A stretch of DNA of 64,000 bases from Stenotrophomonas panacihumi (GTDB lineage Bacteria > Pseudomonadota > Gammaproteobacteria > Xanthomonadales > Xanthomonadaceae). Made by a program: the position numbers and the translations under genes. The stretch spans positions 1 through 64,000 of the forward strand of contig NZ_LLXU01000060.1 in the NCBI RefSeq assembly GCF_001431645.1, given 5' to 3'. How positions within the stretch are numbered: position 1 is the stretch's first letter; each line of letters opens with the position of its first letter. Below are positions 1 through 8,841 of this stretch, piece after piece. A model generated the notes under the pieces. It made no database searches, had not been told where the DNA came from, and saw nothing but the letters and a program-made list of their open reading frames with translations.

Positions 1-181
1 AAACTCAACTCAACGACACACACCCCAACAAACCCCCGCGGCCGGCCCCGCCGACCGAGGCACGTTCTGTCAGCCGCGCACACAGCGTGGCCGGTTGTAC
101 GGCTTTCGGTTGTGCCTTGGATGTCCAGTCCGGCCGCGGTGGACTGGGGGGTGGGGGGGGCGGGGCCTTTCCGGGACCGTG

Positions 182-219
182 GGCGCCATGGATGGCGCCG
201 ACGACCCCCCATGGATGGG
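182..219. repeat. REP-like pair of hairpins with CATGGATG core
   Basis: GGCGCCAT (182-189) and ATGGCGCC (192-199) form a perfect 8-bp stem around GG. Eight bases later CCCAT (208-212) and ATGGG (215-219) form a second stem around the same GG. The same CCAT-GG-ATGG core recurs in the longer hairpin at 52473-52494, which suggests a small family of extragenic palindromes. Copy number elsewhere in the genome cannot be judged from here. Confidence 0.5.
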
Positions 220-327
220 TTCACGGCGTGTCCCGAAAGGGCCCCGCCCCCGCAGGCCGTGCAAGATCAACGCGAGCCGACCCACATCGAAGGCCAACAC
301 ACCCAACAAACACCACAGCAGCCCAAA

Positions 328-352
328 CAAAAAGGGCGGCCAACGGCCGCCC
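328..352 (-). terminator. Rho-independent terminator of the dehydrogenase gene
   Basis: Read on the minus strand, GGGCGGCC and GGCCGCCC (345-352 and 334-341) pair around a 3-nt loop and are followed by a run of T (333-328). It lies 22 bp past the stop codon of the succinate-semialdehyde dehydrogenase gene. Confidence 0.85.
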
Positions 353-373
353 CACAAAAAAACCCCCACCCTC

Positions 374-1741
374 TTACGCCACATAAACCGTCTTGACGTT
401 GGTGAACTCATGAATCCCGTGCTCAGCCAACTCCCGCCCAAACCCTGACCGCTTGGTCCCGCCGAACGGCAGCCGCACATCACTCTTCACGATCGCGTTG
501 ACGAAAGCCGCCCCGCATTCCAGCTGCTGCGCCACCCGCTCGCCGCGCGCCGCATCGCCGGTCCATACGCTGCCACCGAGCCCGTACGTCGTGTCGTTCG
601 CCACCCGTACCGCCTCGGCCTCGTCGGACACCCGCAGGATCGCCGCCACCGGCCCGAACAACTCCTCGTCGTAGGCCGGCATCCCCGGCCCCACCGCATC
701 AAGGATCGTCGCCGGATACGCCGCATTCGTCCCCGCCACCGGCTCGCCACCCAGCAGCACCTTCGCGCCCTTCCCCACGCTCGCCTTCACCTGCTTGTGC
801 AGCTCGTCGCGCAGGTCCGCCCGCGCCATCGGCGCCAGCGTCACGTCCTCGCGCTGCGGATCGCCCGCTACCCGCTTGCCGGCCGCCGCCACGAACTTCT
901 CCACGAACGCATCGGCAATCGGCGCCACCACGATGAAACGCTTCGCCGCGATGCACGTCTGCCCCGCGTTGTCGAAGCGCGACTTCACCGCCGCCGCCAC
1001 CGTCTTGTCCAGGTCCGCATCATCCAGCACCACGAACGCATCGCTGCCGCCCAGCTCCATCACGCTCTTCTTCAGCTGCTCGCCCGCATTGCCGGCAATC
1101 GACCGCCCCGCCCGCTCGCTGCCGGTCAACGTCACCGCCACCACGCGCGGATCGCGCAACACCTCGGCGGCCTGGTCGTTGTCGATATGCAGCACGTCGA
1201 ACACGCCCGCCGGGAAGCCCGCCTCGTCCAGCACCGATTTGATCGCATCCGCGCAACGCGGCACGTTGCTCGCATGCTTGAGCAACGCCACGTTGCCAGC
1301 CATCAAACCCGGGGCGAGGAAGCGGAACACCTGCCAGATCGGGAAATTCCACGGCATCACCGCGAACACGCAGCCGATGGGCTCATAGCGCACGTAGCTG
1401 CGCTGCGCCTCGGTACGGATCTCCTTCGGCTGCAGGTATTCGGCGGCATGGTCGGCGTAGTACGCGCAGGCCTGCGCGCACTTGTCGATTTCCGCCAATG
1501 CCTCCACGCGCAGCTTGCCCATTTCGGCGGTCATCACGCGCTGGATGTCCTCGCGGCGACGCGTCAAGGCTTCGCCCGCCTTGCGCAGCAGCGCAGCGCG
1601 CTCGTCGAGCGGACGCGCCGCCCAGGTGGGAAATGCCTTGGAAGCCGCCGCCAGGCGCTGCTCGATCGCCGCGGCGTCCATCAGCTGCACCGTGTGTTCG
1701 GACTGGCCGGTGTGGGGGTTGATCGTCTCGTAGCTGGACAT
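374..1741 (-). CDS. gabD: NAD(P)-dependent succinate-semialdehyde dehydrogenase
   Basis: A 455-residue aldehyde dehydrogenase that should oxidise succinate semialdehyde, the end product of putrescine/GABA degradation, to succinate for the TCA cycle. It is cytosolic. The ALDH signature is complete: Asn132 in PWNFPIWQ, general base Glu229 in MELGGSDAF and nucleophile Cys263 in NAGQTCIAAKR. The length matches the short Sad/YneI-type branch rather than the ~480-residue GabD branch. It lies 152 bp downstream of potI on the same strand, at the end of the putrescine gene set, which supports the substrate. Other short aldehydes are possible. Confidence 0.88.
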   Translation of the reverse strand: MSSYETINPHTGQSEHTVQLMDAAAIEQRLAAASKAFPTWAARPLDERAALLRKAGEALTRRREDIQRVMTAEMGKLRVEALAEIDKCAQACAYYADHAAEYLQPKEIRTEAQRSYVRYEPIGCVFAVMPWNFPIWQVFRFLAPGLMAGNVALLKHASNVPRCADAIKSVLDEAGFPAGVFDVLHIDNDQAAEVLRDPRVVAVTLTGSERAGRSIAGNAGEQLKKSVMELGGSDAFVVLDDADLDKTVAAAVKSRFDNAGQTCIAAKRFIVVAPIADAFVEKFVAAAGKRVAGDPQREDVTLAPMARADLRDELHKQVKASVGKGAKVLLGGEPVAGTNAAYPATILDAVGPGMPAYDEELFGPVAAILRVSDEAEAVRVANDTTYGLGGSVWTGDAARGERVAQQLECGAAFVNAIVKSDVRLPFGGTKRSGFGRELAEHGIHEFTNVKTVYVA

Positions 1742-1827
1742 CGGAAGGCTCCACGGAATTCAGGCCGCCATGGTAGTCCGCGACGGGTAGTGGCGATGTC
1801 AGGGGAGCATTGCAGGGGTGGAACGCT

Positions 1828-1857
1828 GCGGCGCGGGGCGGTGCGACGATGCGCCGC
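1828..1857. other. Intergenic hairpin between potI and the dehydrogenase gene
   Basis: GCGGCGC (1828-1834) pairs with GCGCCGC (1851-1857) across a 16-nt loop. There is no T tract, so a simple terminator is unlikely. It may separate potI expression from the downstream dehydrogenase. Confidence 0.35.
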
Positions 1858-1893
1858 GCTGGCACCCGCCCCGTGCCTCTTGCACTAACGGCC

Positions 1894-2739
1894 TCAGCTG
1901 TTGTCCTGAAGCGCCAGCTGCATGTCCCGCTGCCGGCGCTTCTCGCTACGTGCCATGAGCCACCAGCCCACCACCGCCGCCAGCGATACCGCCAGGACCA
2001 TGATCGTCGCCAGCGCGTTGATCTTCGGGCTGATGCCCAGGCGCACCGAGGAGAACACCTTCATCGGCAACGTAGTCGAACTCGGCCCGGCCACGAAGCT
2101 GGCGATCACCACGTCGTCCAGCGACAGCGTGAACGCCAGCAGCCAGCCCGAGACCAGCGCCGGGGCGATGATCGGCAGCGTGATCAGGAAGAACACCTTC
2201 AGCCGGTTCGCGCCCAGGTCCATCGCCGCCTCTTCCAGCGAGCGGTCCAGTTCCTGCAGCCGCGAGGACACCACCACCGTCACGAACGAGATGGTGAAGG
2301 TGACATGCGCCACCCAGATCGCCATCACGCCCTTCGGCGCGATGCCCAGGATGCCGCCCATCGACACCAGCATCAGCAGGATCGACAAACCGATGATCAC
2401 CTCCGGCATCACCAGCGGCGCGGTGATCAACGCGCCGAACAGCGTCTTGCCGGGGAAGCGCCGCATGCGCGTCATCACCAGCGCGGCCATCGTGCCGATC
2501 ACCATCGAGGCGGTCGCCGTCCAGAACGCCACGCGCAGGCTGATCCACGCCGCATCCAGCATCTGCCGGTCGCGCAGCAGTTCGCCGTACCACTTGGTCG
2601 AGAAGCCCGCCCAGACCGTGGCCAGCCGCGAGGAATTGAACGAATAGACGACCAGCAGCAGGATCGGCAGGTAGAGGAAGGCGAAGCCGAACACCAGCAC
2701 CGACCAGCCCATCACCTTGCCGCCGCGATCGCCGATCAT
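1894..2739 (-). CDS. potI: Putrescine ABC transporter, inner-membrane permease PotI
   Basis: A 281-residue permease subunit of the binding-protein-dependent transport family, with about six membrane helices starting near residue 10 (VLVFGFAFLYLPILL). The EAA loop that contacts the ATPase is present around EEAAMDLGANRLKVFF. The start was set at 2739 because it gives a normal length and overlaps the potH stop by 4 bp; the open frame extends much further upstream, but that part is antisense-like and overlaps potH. It should work with PotF, PotG and PotH to import putrescine. Confidence 0.92.
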   Translation of the reverse strand: MIGDRGGKVMGWSVLVFGFAFLYLPILLLVVYSFNSSRLATVWAGFSTKWYGELLRDRQMLDAAWISLRVAFWTATASMVIGTMAALVMTRMRRFPGKTLFGALITAPLVMPEVIIGLSILLMLVSMGGILGIAPKGVMAIWVAHVTFTISFVTVVVSSRLQELDRSLEEAAMDLGANRLKVFFLITLPIIAPALVSGWLLAFTLSLDDVVIASFVAGPSSTTLPMKVFSSVRLGISPKINALATIMVLAVSLAAVVGWWLMARSEKRRQRDMQLALQDNS

Positions 2740-3647
2740 GACAACCTCCCTTCGAGGTCGCGCTGCTGGTAGCGGTTGAAGATCAGGATCGGCACCAGCA
2801 GCAGGAGCAGCATCACGATCGCCACGGCGGAAGCCGCCGGCCAGTCGCGGTTGTTGAAGAACTCGCCCCACAGCACCCGGCCGATCATCAGCGTGTCCGG
2901 GCCGCCGAGCATCTCCGGAATCACGAACTCGCCCACCGCCGGGATCATCACCAGCATGCACCCGGCGATGATGCCGCTGCGCGACATCGGCAAGGTGATG
3001 GTGAGGAAGGCCTTCCACGGGCGCGCGCCCAGGTCGTAGGCGGCTTCGAGCAGGCGCCGGTCGAGCTTCACCAGCGTGGCATACAGCGGCAGCACCATGA
3101 ACGGCAGGTAGCAGTAGACGATGCCGATATAGGCCGCCAGCGGGGTATAGAGGATGCGCAGCGGCTCGTCGATGAGCCCGATGCCCATGAGCGCGCGGTT
3201 GAGCAGGCCGTTGCTGTCGAGGATGCCGATCCACGCGTACACGCGGATCAGGAACGAGGTCCACGAAGGCAGCACCACCAGCATCATCGCCACGTTGCGC
3301 GCGGCCGGCGACATGCGCGCGATCACGTACGCCATCGGGTAGCCGACCAGCAGCGCCAGCACGGTGGAGATCGCCGCGATCTTGATCGAACTCAGGTAGG
3401 CGGCGATGTACTGGCTGTCGGTCAGCAGGTTGAGGTAGTTGCCGAGGTTGAGCTTGAGGTGGAACGCGTTGTCCACGTACTCCAGGATCGGCGTGTACGG
3501 CGGCATGGCGATGGCCAGCCGCGAGAAGGAGATCTTCAGCACGATCAGGAACGGGATCGCGAAGAACACGATCAGCCACAGGTACGGCGGCGCGATCACG
3601 CCCCAGCGCGCGCCCGGCAGCCAGCGCTTGAGCGGGGCCAGGTTCAT
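2736..3647 (-). CDS. potH: Putrescine ABC transporter, inner-membrane permease PotH
   Basis: A 303-residue permease, partner of PotI. It has an N-terminal membrane segment (APPYLWLIVFFAIPFLIVL) followed by five more and the EAA motif around EAAYDLGARPWKAFLTI. The start at 3647 (MNLAPLKRW) was preferred over an upstream in-frame codon at 3689 because it overlaps the potG stop by 4 bp (ATGA), as potH does with potI. This spacing implies translational coupling of potG-potH-potI. Confidence 0.92.
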   Translation of the reverse strand: MNLAPLKRWLPGARWGVIAPPYLWLIVFFAIPFLIVLKISFSRLAIAMPPYTPILEYVDNAFHLKLNLGNYLNLLTDSQYIAAYLSSIKIAAISTVLALLVGYPMAYVIARMSPAARNVAMMLVVLPSWTSFLIRVYAWIGILDSNGLLNRALMGIGLIDEPLRILYTPLAAYIGIVYCYLPFMVLPLYATLVKLDRRLLEAAYDLGARPWKAFLTITLPMSRSGIIAGCMLVMIPAVGEFVIPEMLGGPDTLMIGRVLWGEFFNNRDWPAASAVAIVMLLLLLVPILIFNRYQQRDLEGRLS

Positions 3648-4783
3648 GAGGTGAGCACCACGCCGTCGTTCTCGCCCCACCCCACCCACACCTCGTCGCC
3701 CCAGGTCATGCCTTCGCTGGCCCAGCGCTGCTGGTTGGTGAAGTTGGCCATGAGCTTGAAACCGCTGGGCAGGCGCACGTGGTACACCGAGTGGCTGCCG
3801 AAATAGGCGATGTCCTCGATGGTGCCGCGCGCCTTGTTGTACGGGTGCGCCGGCTCTTCCTTGCCGATGAGCAGCTTCTCCGGGCGCACCGCGAAGGACA
3901 CCTGCTGGCCCTCGAAGCCGGTGATGCCATGGCCGATGTAGATCGGCACGGGCAGTACCTCGGTCTTCAAGGTCACGTACTCGGGCAGGTCCTCGTCGAT
4001 GACGCCGTCGATCAGGTTCACCGAGCCGATGAACTCGGCGGCGAAGCGATTGGCGGGCTGTTCGTAGATGTCGTCCGGCTTGCCGACCTGCTGGATCCAG
4101 CCCTGGTCCATCAGCGCGATGCGGGTGGCTATGGTCATGGCCTCTTCCTGGTCGTGGGTCACCATCACGCAGGTGACGCCGGAGGTCTCGATGATGTTGA
4201 CCAGTTCCAGCTGCATGCGCGAGCGCAGCTTCTTGTCCAGCGCGCCCATCGGTTCGTCGAGCAGGAGCAGCTTGGGCCCCTTGGCCAGCGAACGCGCCAG
4301 CGCCACGCGCTGCTGCTGGCCGCCGGACAGCTGGTGCGGCTTGCGCTTGCCGAGCTTGCCCAGCTGCACCAGTTCCAGCATCTCGCCCACGCGCTTGCGC
4401 ACCGCATCGCGCGAAAGACCGTCCTGCTTCAGGCCGAAGGCGATGTTCTGCTCCACCGTCATGTGCGGGAACAGCGCGTAGGACTGGAACATCATGTTGA
4501 TCGGCCGCTCGTAGGGCGGCAGCTCGTTCATCACCTGCCCGTCCAGAACGATGCGGCCCTTGGTGGGCTTCTCGAAACCGGCCAGGCAGCGCAGCAGCGT
4601 GGACTTGCCGCTGCCCGAGCCGCCGAGCAGCGCGAAAATCTCGCCCTTGCGGATCTGCAGGTTGACGTCGTCGACGGCGACGAAGCCGTCGAACTCCTTG
4701 CGCACGTCCTGGATGGAGAGATAACCCTCGTCGCCCTGGGGCGGAACGGGAGCTCGCTCGGGCTTGGCGTCGATCGGTGCCAT
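3644..4783 (-). CDS. potG: Putrescine ABC transporter, ATP-binding protein PotG
   Basis: A 379-residue ATPase with Walker A GGSGSGKST (54-62), ABC signature LSGGQQQR (152-159), Walker B LLLLDEP (172-178) and the switch His in VTHDQEEAM. A C-terminal TOBE-type domain follows from about residue 290. It energises uptake through PotH/PotI. Length and motifs match the PotG/PotA family. The two binding-protein genes lie immediately upstream (136 bp gap), so the substrate is most likely putrescine or a related polyamine. Confidence 0.93.
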   Translation of the reverse strand: MAPIDAKPERAPVPPQGDEGYLSIQDVRKEFDGFVAVDDVNLQIRKGEIFALLGGSGSGKSTLLRCLAGFEKPTKGRIVLDGQVMNELPPYERPINMMFQSYALFPHMTVEQNIAFGLKQDGLSRDAVRKRVGEMLELVQLGKLGKRKPHQLSGGQQQRVALARSLAKGPKLLLLDEPMGALDKKLRSRMQLELVNIIETSGVTCVMVTHDQEEAMTIATRIALMDQGWIQQVGKPDDIYEQPANRFAAEFIGSVNLIDGVIDEDLPEYVTLKTEVLPVPIYIGHGITGFEGQQVSFAVRPEKLLIGKEEPAHPYNKARGTIEDIAYFGSHSVYHVRLPSGFKLMANFTNQQRWASEGMTWGDEVWVGWGENDGVVLTS

Positions 4784-4919
4784 CGGATCCCTCTGCAGTG
4801 GAACAACATTGCGCTGGCCACGCTCTCCCTCGCGCCCGCGCCCGGCGGCATGATCGCAGATGCCGCGGGCGGGGTCACGGGCAGGCGAACCGCGCCGAAC
4901 ACCGGCGCGGTTCGGCGCG

Positions 4920-6068
4920 TCATTGGCCCGTCTTCAGCTCCGTCCAGAGCCGCGTGTACAGGCGATCCACTTCCGGCGGCATGATCTTCAGGCCGAACAG
5001 CCTGGCCTGCACTTCCGGCGGCGGGTAGATCGTCTTGTTGTCGCGAATGGCCGCGTCGATCAGCGGCGTGGCCGTCGTCACCGGGTTGGGATAGCTGACG
5101 AAGTTGGTGTTCGCCGCCGCCACTTCGGGGCGCAACAGGTAGTTGATGAAGGCGTGGGCGTTGTCCGGATGCACGGCGTCCTTGGGAATGGCCAGCATGT
5201 CGAAGAACTGCAGCGCGCCCTCCTTCGGAATCGAATAGGCGATGTGTACGCCGTTGTCGGCTTCATCCGCGCGGTCGCGCGCCTGCAGCACGTCGCCCGA
5301 CCAGCCCACCGCCAGGCAGACGTTGCCCTTGGCCAGGCCATCGATGTACTGCGAGGAGTGGAAGTTGCGGATGTACGGGCGGATGCCGCGCAGCACCTTC
5401 ACCGCACGCAGGATCACCGCCGGGTCGGTGCTGTTCGGGTCTTCGCCCAGGTAGTGCAGCACCGTCGGGATGATCTCCGAAGGCGTATCGAGGATCGTGA
5501 CGCCGCAGTCCTTGAGCTTGGCCAGGTTCTCCGGCTTGAACACCAGGTCCCAGCTGTTGACCACGTCCTCGGTGCCGAACGCCGCCTTGATCTTGTCGAT
5601 GTTGTAGCCGATGCCGGTGGTGCCCCACAGATACGGCACGGCGTACTTGTTCCCCGGATCCTGCTGGGCGATGCGCGCCATCATCGCCGGGTCGAGATTG
5701 GCGAGGTTGGGGATCTTCGACTTATCCAGCGGCTGGAACACGCCCGCCTGGATCTGCCGCCCGAGGAAACTCAGCGACGGCACCACCACGTCGTAGCCAC
5801 TGCCACCGGCCAGCAGCTTGGCCTCCAGCAGTTCGTTGCTGTCGAACACGTCGTAGACAACCTTGACCCCGGTCGCCTGCTCGAAACCGGGCACGGTGCC
5901 GGCGGCGATGTAGTCCGACCAGTTGTAGACGTTGAGTTCCTTCGCCTCGGCCGCCGCCGGCTTGCCGCTGCCGTCGTGGCCGCCCCGGTTGTCGCCGTCG
6001 CGGCCGCAGCCGCCCACCCCCATTACCACCACCGCAAACGCCAGCATCCATCCACTCGCGTGCTTCAT
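4920..6068 (-). CDS. potF: Polyamine-binding periplasmic lipoprotein (PotF-like, copy 2)
   Basis: A 382-residue solute-binding protein of the spermidine/putrescine family. The N terminus (MKHASGWMLAFAVVVMGVGGC) is a lipoprotein signal, so the protein is probably anchored by Cys21. The family features are easy to see: LNVYNWSDYIA at the start of the mature lobe, KVVYDVFDSNE, and GDVLQARDRA in the second lobe. It is closely similar to the neighbouring gene at 6233-7372, so the pair arose by tandem duplication. Two receptors could widen the ligand range, for example putrescine and a longer or acetylated polyamine; that is an inference. Confidence 0.9.
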   Translation of the reverse strand: MKHASGWMLAFAVVVMGVGGCGRDGDNRGGHDGSGKPAAAEAKELNVYNWSDYIAAGTVPGFEQATGVKVVYDVFDSNELLEAKLLAGGSGYDVVVPSLSFLGRQIQAGVFQPLDKSKIPNLANLDPAMMARIAQQDPGNKYAVPYLWGTTGIGYNIDKIKAAFGTEDVVNSWDLVFKPENLAKLKDCGVTILDTPSEIIPTVLHYLGEDPNSTDPAVILRAVKVLRGIRPYIRNFHSSQYIDGLAKGNVCLAVGWSGDVLQARDRADEADNGVHIAYSIPKEGALQFFDMLAIPKDAVHPDNAHAFINYLLRPEVAAANTNFVSYPNPVTTATPLIDAAIRDNKTIYPPPEVQARLFGLKIMPPEVDRLYTRLWTELKTGQ

Positions 6069-6232
6069 CGTGGCCTCCGAGGCCGCCCTTCGGGCGGCGG
6101 TGACGGGCGCTGCACAGGCGGCACCCGGTGTTGCCCTCCCCTATCGACGTCCGCGCGCTCTGCCGGCGCGTCGGAGAATTGCTTCATCGGCCGCGACCGC
6201 CTCCCGACGGCCGCGATGCCTGCATTGCGCGC

Positions 6233-7372
6233 TTAGCGGCCGGTCTTGATCTCCGTCCACAGCCGCGTGTACAGCTTGTCCACTTCCGGCGGGTTGATCG
6301 AATAGGTGAACATCTTCGCCGCCACGTCGGCCGGCGGGTAGATGGTCGGGTCGTTGCGGATGTCCTCCGACACCAGCGGCGTCGCCTTCGGCACCGGGTT
6401 GGCGTAGTGGATGAAGTTGGTGTTGGCCGCCGCCACTTCCGGCTGCAGCAGGTAGTTGATGAACGCGTACGCGTTCTCCGGGTGCGGCGCATCCTTCGGA
6501 ATGGCCAGCATGTCGAACCACTGCGGCGCGCCTTCCTTCGGGATCGAATAGGCGATGTTCACGCCGTTCTTGGCTTCCTCGGCGCGGTCGCGGGCCTGGA
6601 TGATGTCGCCCGACCAGCCCACCGCCAGGCAGGTGCTGCCGTTGGCCAGCGAGGTCACGTACTGGCTGGAGTGGAAGTTCTGCACGTAAGGGCGGATCTT
6701 CTTGATGAGATCGGCGGCCTGCTGGATCTGCGCCGGATCCTGGCTGTGCGGATCAAGCTTGAGGTAGTTCAGCGCGATCGGGATCAGGTCCGACGGCGTA
6801 TCGAGGATGGTGACGCCGCAGTCCTTGAGCTTGGCGAGGTTCTCCGGCTTGAACACCAGGTCCCAGCTGTTGGCGATGTCGGTGCTGCCGAAGGCGGCCT
6901 TCACCTTGTCCACGTTGTAGCCGATGCCGGTGGTGCCGATCATGTACGGCACGCCGTACTTGTTGTCCGGATCCTGCTGGGCGATGCGCTTCATCACCTC
7001 CGGGTCCAGGTTGGCCAGGTTCGGGATCTTGCTCTTGTCCAGCGGCAGGAACACGCCGGCCTGGATCTGCCGGCCGAAGAAGTTCAGCGTCGGCACCACG
7101 AGGTCGTAGCCGCTGCTGCCGGCCAGCAACTTGGTCTCCACCATCTCGTCGCTGTCGAAGGTGTCGTAGACGACCTTGATGCCGCTGGCCTTCTCGAAGT
7201 TCGGGATGGTGTCCTCGGCGATGTAGTCCGAGTAGTTGTAGACGTTGAGCACCTTCTCCTTCGCCGCGCCGGCATCGCCGGTCTTGGCCGCGTCGGCGCT
7301 CTGTTCACCCTTGCCGCCACAGGCGGCCAGCAGGGTGGAAGCAAGGGTCAGGGTGAGGATGCGCAGCTTCAT
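6233..7372 (-). CDS. potF: Polyamine-binding periplasmic lipoprotein (PotF-like, copy 1)
   Basis: A 379-residue paralogue of the next gene. The start MKLRILTLTL at 7372 was chosen because GGAG lies about 8 nt upstream and it gives a clean lipoprotein signal ending in LLAAC; an upstream in-frame codon at 7393 adds seven residues without support. The mature part starts with a short Gly/Ala-rich linker and then LNVYNYSDYIAED. It is the first transport gene after the aminotransferase, with a 78-bp gap, and 164 bp separate it from its duplicate. Confidence 0.9.
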   Translation of the reverse strand: MKLRILTLTLASTLLAACGGKGEQSADAAKTGDAGAAKEKVLNVYNYSDYIAEDTIPNFEKASGIKVVYDTFDSDEMVETKLLAGSSGYDLVVPTLNFFGRQIQAGVFLPLDKSKIPNLANLDPEVMKRIAQQDPDNKYGVPYMIGTTGIGYNVDKVKAAFGSTDIANSWDLVFKPENLAKLKDCGVTILDTPSDLIPIALNYLKLDPHSQDPAQIQQAADLIKKIRPYVQNFHSSQYVTSLANGSTCLAVGWSGDIIQARDRAEEAKNGVNIAYSIPKEGAPQWFDMLAIPKDAPHPENAYAFINYLLQPEVAAANTNFIHYANPVPKATPLVSEDIRNDPTIYPPADVAAKMFTYSINPPEVDKLYTRLWTEIKTGR

Positions 7373-7450
7373 CGAAGGTCTCCAGGGAGCCACGGGAGGA
7401 TGGCGGTGGGGGACGTCAGGGCGAACCCGCCCAGCGTACCCAGCGCCGGC

Positions 7451-8818
7451 CTATTTGCCCAGCGCCTGCGCGCACTCGTCCAGCGCCTTCCAGGCCTTGT
7501 CGAACAGTTCGTCCACCTGCAGCCGGGTGATGACCAGCGGCGGCGAGAGCAGCATGGCGTCGTAGGTGGCGCGCAGGATCAACCCGTGGCGCAGCGCGAT
7601 GTCGCGGCACAGCGCGCCGACCTTGCCGCGACCGGGGAAATACTCGCCGCGGCGGCGCTTGTCCGGCACCAGCTCCAGCGCCCCCATCAGCCCGGCGATG
7701 CGCGCCTCGCCGACCAGCCGGTGTTCGCCCAGCTCGGCCCAGCGCGTGGCCAGGTAGGGGGCGATATCCACGCGGGCGTGCTCGACCACGCGCTCGTCGC
7801 GCAGGATGCGCAGGTTCTCCAGCGCCACCGCCGCGCACACCGGGTGCCCCGAATAGGTGCAGCCATGCGCCAGCTCCCCGCCCTGCGCGGCCAGCACGCC
7901 GGCGACGCGGTCGTTGAAGATCGCCGCGCCCAGCGGGATGTAACCGGAGGTGATGCCCTTGGCGATGGTCATCACGTCGGGCTGGAAACCGAAATACTGC
8001 GAGCCGAACCACTCGCCGGTGCGGCCGAAGCCGCAGATCACTTCGTCGGCCACCAGCAGCACGTCGTACTTGCGGCAGATACGCTCGATCTCCGGCCAGT
8101 AGCTGCGCGGCGGGATGTACACGCCGATGGCGCCCATGATCGGCTCGCCGATGAACGCGGCCACGCGCTCCGGGCCCAGTTCGAGGATCTTGTCCTCCAG
8201 CCGCCGCGCGGCCAGCAGGCCGTATTCCTCCGGGTCCATGTCACCGGCATCGCCGAACGGATACGGCGGGTCGATGTGGTGGATGTCGGGAATCGGCAGG
8301 CCGCCCTGCTTGTGCATGCCCTTCATGCCGCCGAGGCTGGCCCCGGCCATGGTGGTGCCGTGGTAGCCGTCATGGCGGCCGATGAAGATGTTCTTCCGCG
8401 GCTGGTCCTGCACCGCCCAGAAGTGGCGCACCAGGCGCAGGATGGTGTCGTTGGCTTCCGAGCCGGAATTGGTGAAGAAGGCATGGTTGAGATCGCCCGG
8501 CGTGAGTTCGGCGATCTCCGCGGCCAGGCGGATCGTCGGCTCGGTCGTGCACTGGAAGAAGCTGTTGTAGTACGCCAGCGTGCGCATCTGCGTGGCCGCC
8601 GCATCGCCCAGTTCGGCGCGGCCGTAGCCGATGTTCACGCACCACAGCCCGGCGAAGGCATCCAGCAGCTTGTGGCCTTCGGCATCCCACACGTAACAGC
8701 CCTCGCCGCGGGTGAGGATGCGCGTGCCCTTGGCGGCGAGCGCGGCATTGTCGTTGAACGGGTGCAGGTGGTGCGCCGCGTCCAGGTGCTGCAGGTGTTC
8801 GAGGGTCTTGTGGTCCAT
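7451..8818 (-). CDS. spuC: Class III aminotransferase, probable putrescine-pyruvate aminotransferase (SpuC-like)
   Basis: A 455-residue PLP enzyme of the class III omega-aminotransferase family. PLP-binding Lys287 lies in MTIAKGITSGY and the Asp that contacts the pyridine nitrogen is Asp258 in VADEVICGFGRTG. The substrate-entrance motif LWCVNIGYGR (58-67) is of the diamine/beta-alanine type. The start at 8818 fits the family N terminus; the longer open frame continues into antisense of puuA. Its place between puuA and potF makes putrescine or gamma-glutamylputrescine-derived amines the likely donors. The product would be 4-aminobutanal, or a related aldehyde from another diamine. Confidence 0.85.
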   Translation of the reverse strand: MDHKTLEHLQHLDAAHHLHPFNDNAALAAKGTRILTRGEGCYVWDAEGHKLLDAFAGLWCVNIGYGRAELGDAAATQMRTLAYYNSFFQCTTEPTIRLAAEIAELTPGDLNHAFFTNSGSEANDTILRLVRHFWAVQDQPRKNIFIGRHDGYHGTTMAGASLGGMKGMHKQGGLPIPDIHHIDPPYPFGDAGDMDPEEYGLLAARRLEDKILELGPERVAAFIGEPIMGAIGVYIPPRSYWPEIERICRKYDVLLVADEVICGFGRTGEWFGSQYFGFQPDVMTIAKGITSGYIPLGAAIFNDRVAGVLAAQGGELAHGCTYSGHPVCAAVALENLRILRDERVVEHARVDIAPYLATRWAELGEHRLVGEARIAGLMGALELVPDKRRRGEYFPGRGKVGALCRDIALRHGLILRATYDAMLLSPPLVITRLQVDELFDKAWKALDECAQALGK

Positions 8819-8841
8819 GGCGGGGTCCCGGGCGGCAGGCG

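Larger units (their letters stand above)
1..373. other. Non-coding left end, GC-rich with palindromes
   Basis: I see no convincing gene here; the open frames on both strands are low-complexity by-products of high GC. The stretch contains a hairpin formed by CCAGTCC (125-131) and GGACTGG (141-147), a run of three G tracts at 146-165, a pair of REP-like hairpins at 182-219, and the terminator of the dehydrogenase gene at 328-352. It is probably an intergenic region whose left-hand gene lies outside the window. Confidence 0.6.

Noticed and set aside
70..483. Several short open frames at the left end
   Set aside because: They overlap each other in different frames, contain long low-complexity Pro/Arg/Gly stretches and have no ribosome-binding sites.
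797..1888. 363-codon open frame on the + strand
   Set aside because: It is antisense to the succinate-semialdehyde dehydrogenase and rich in Arg/His as expected of a shadow.
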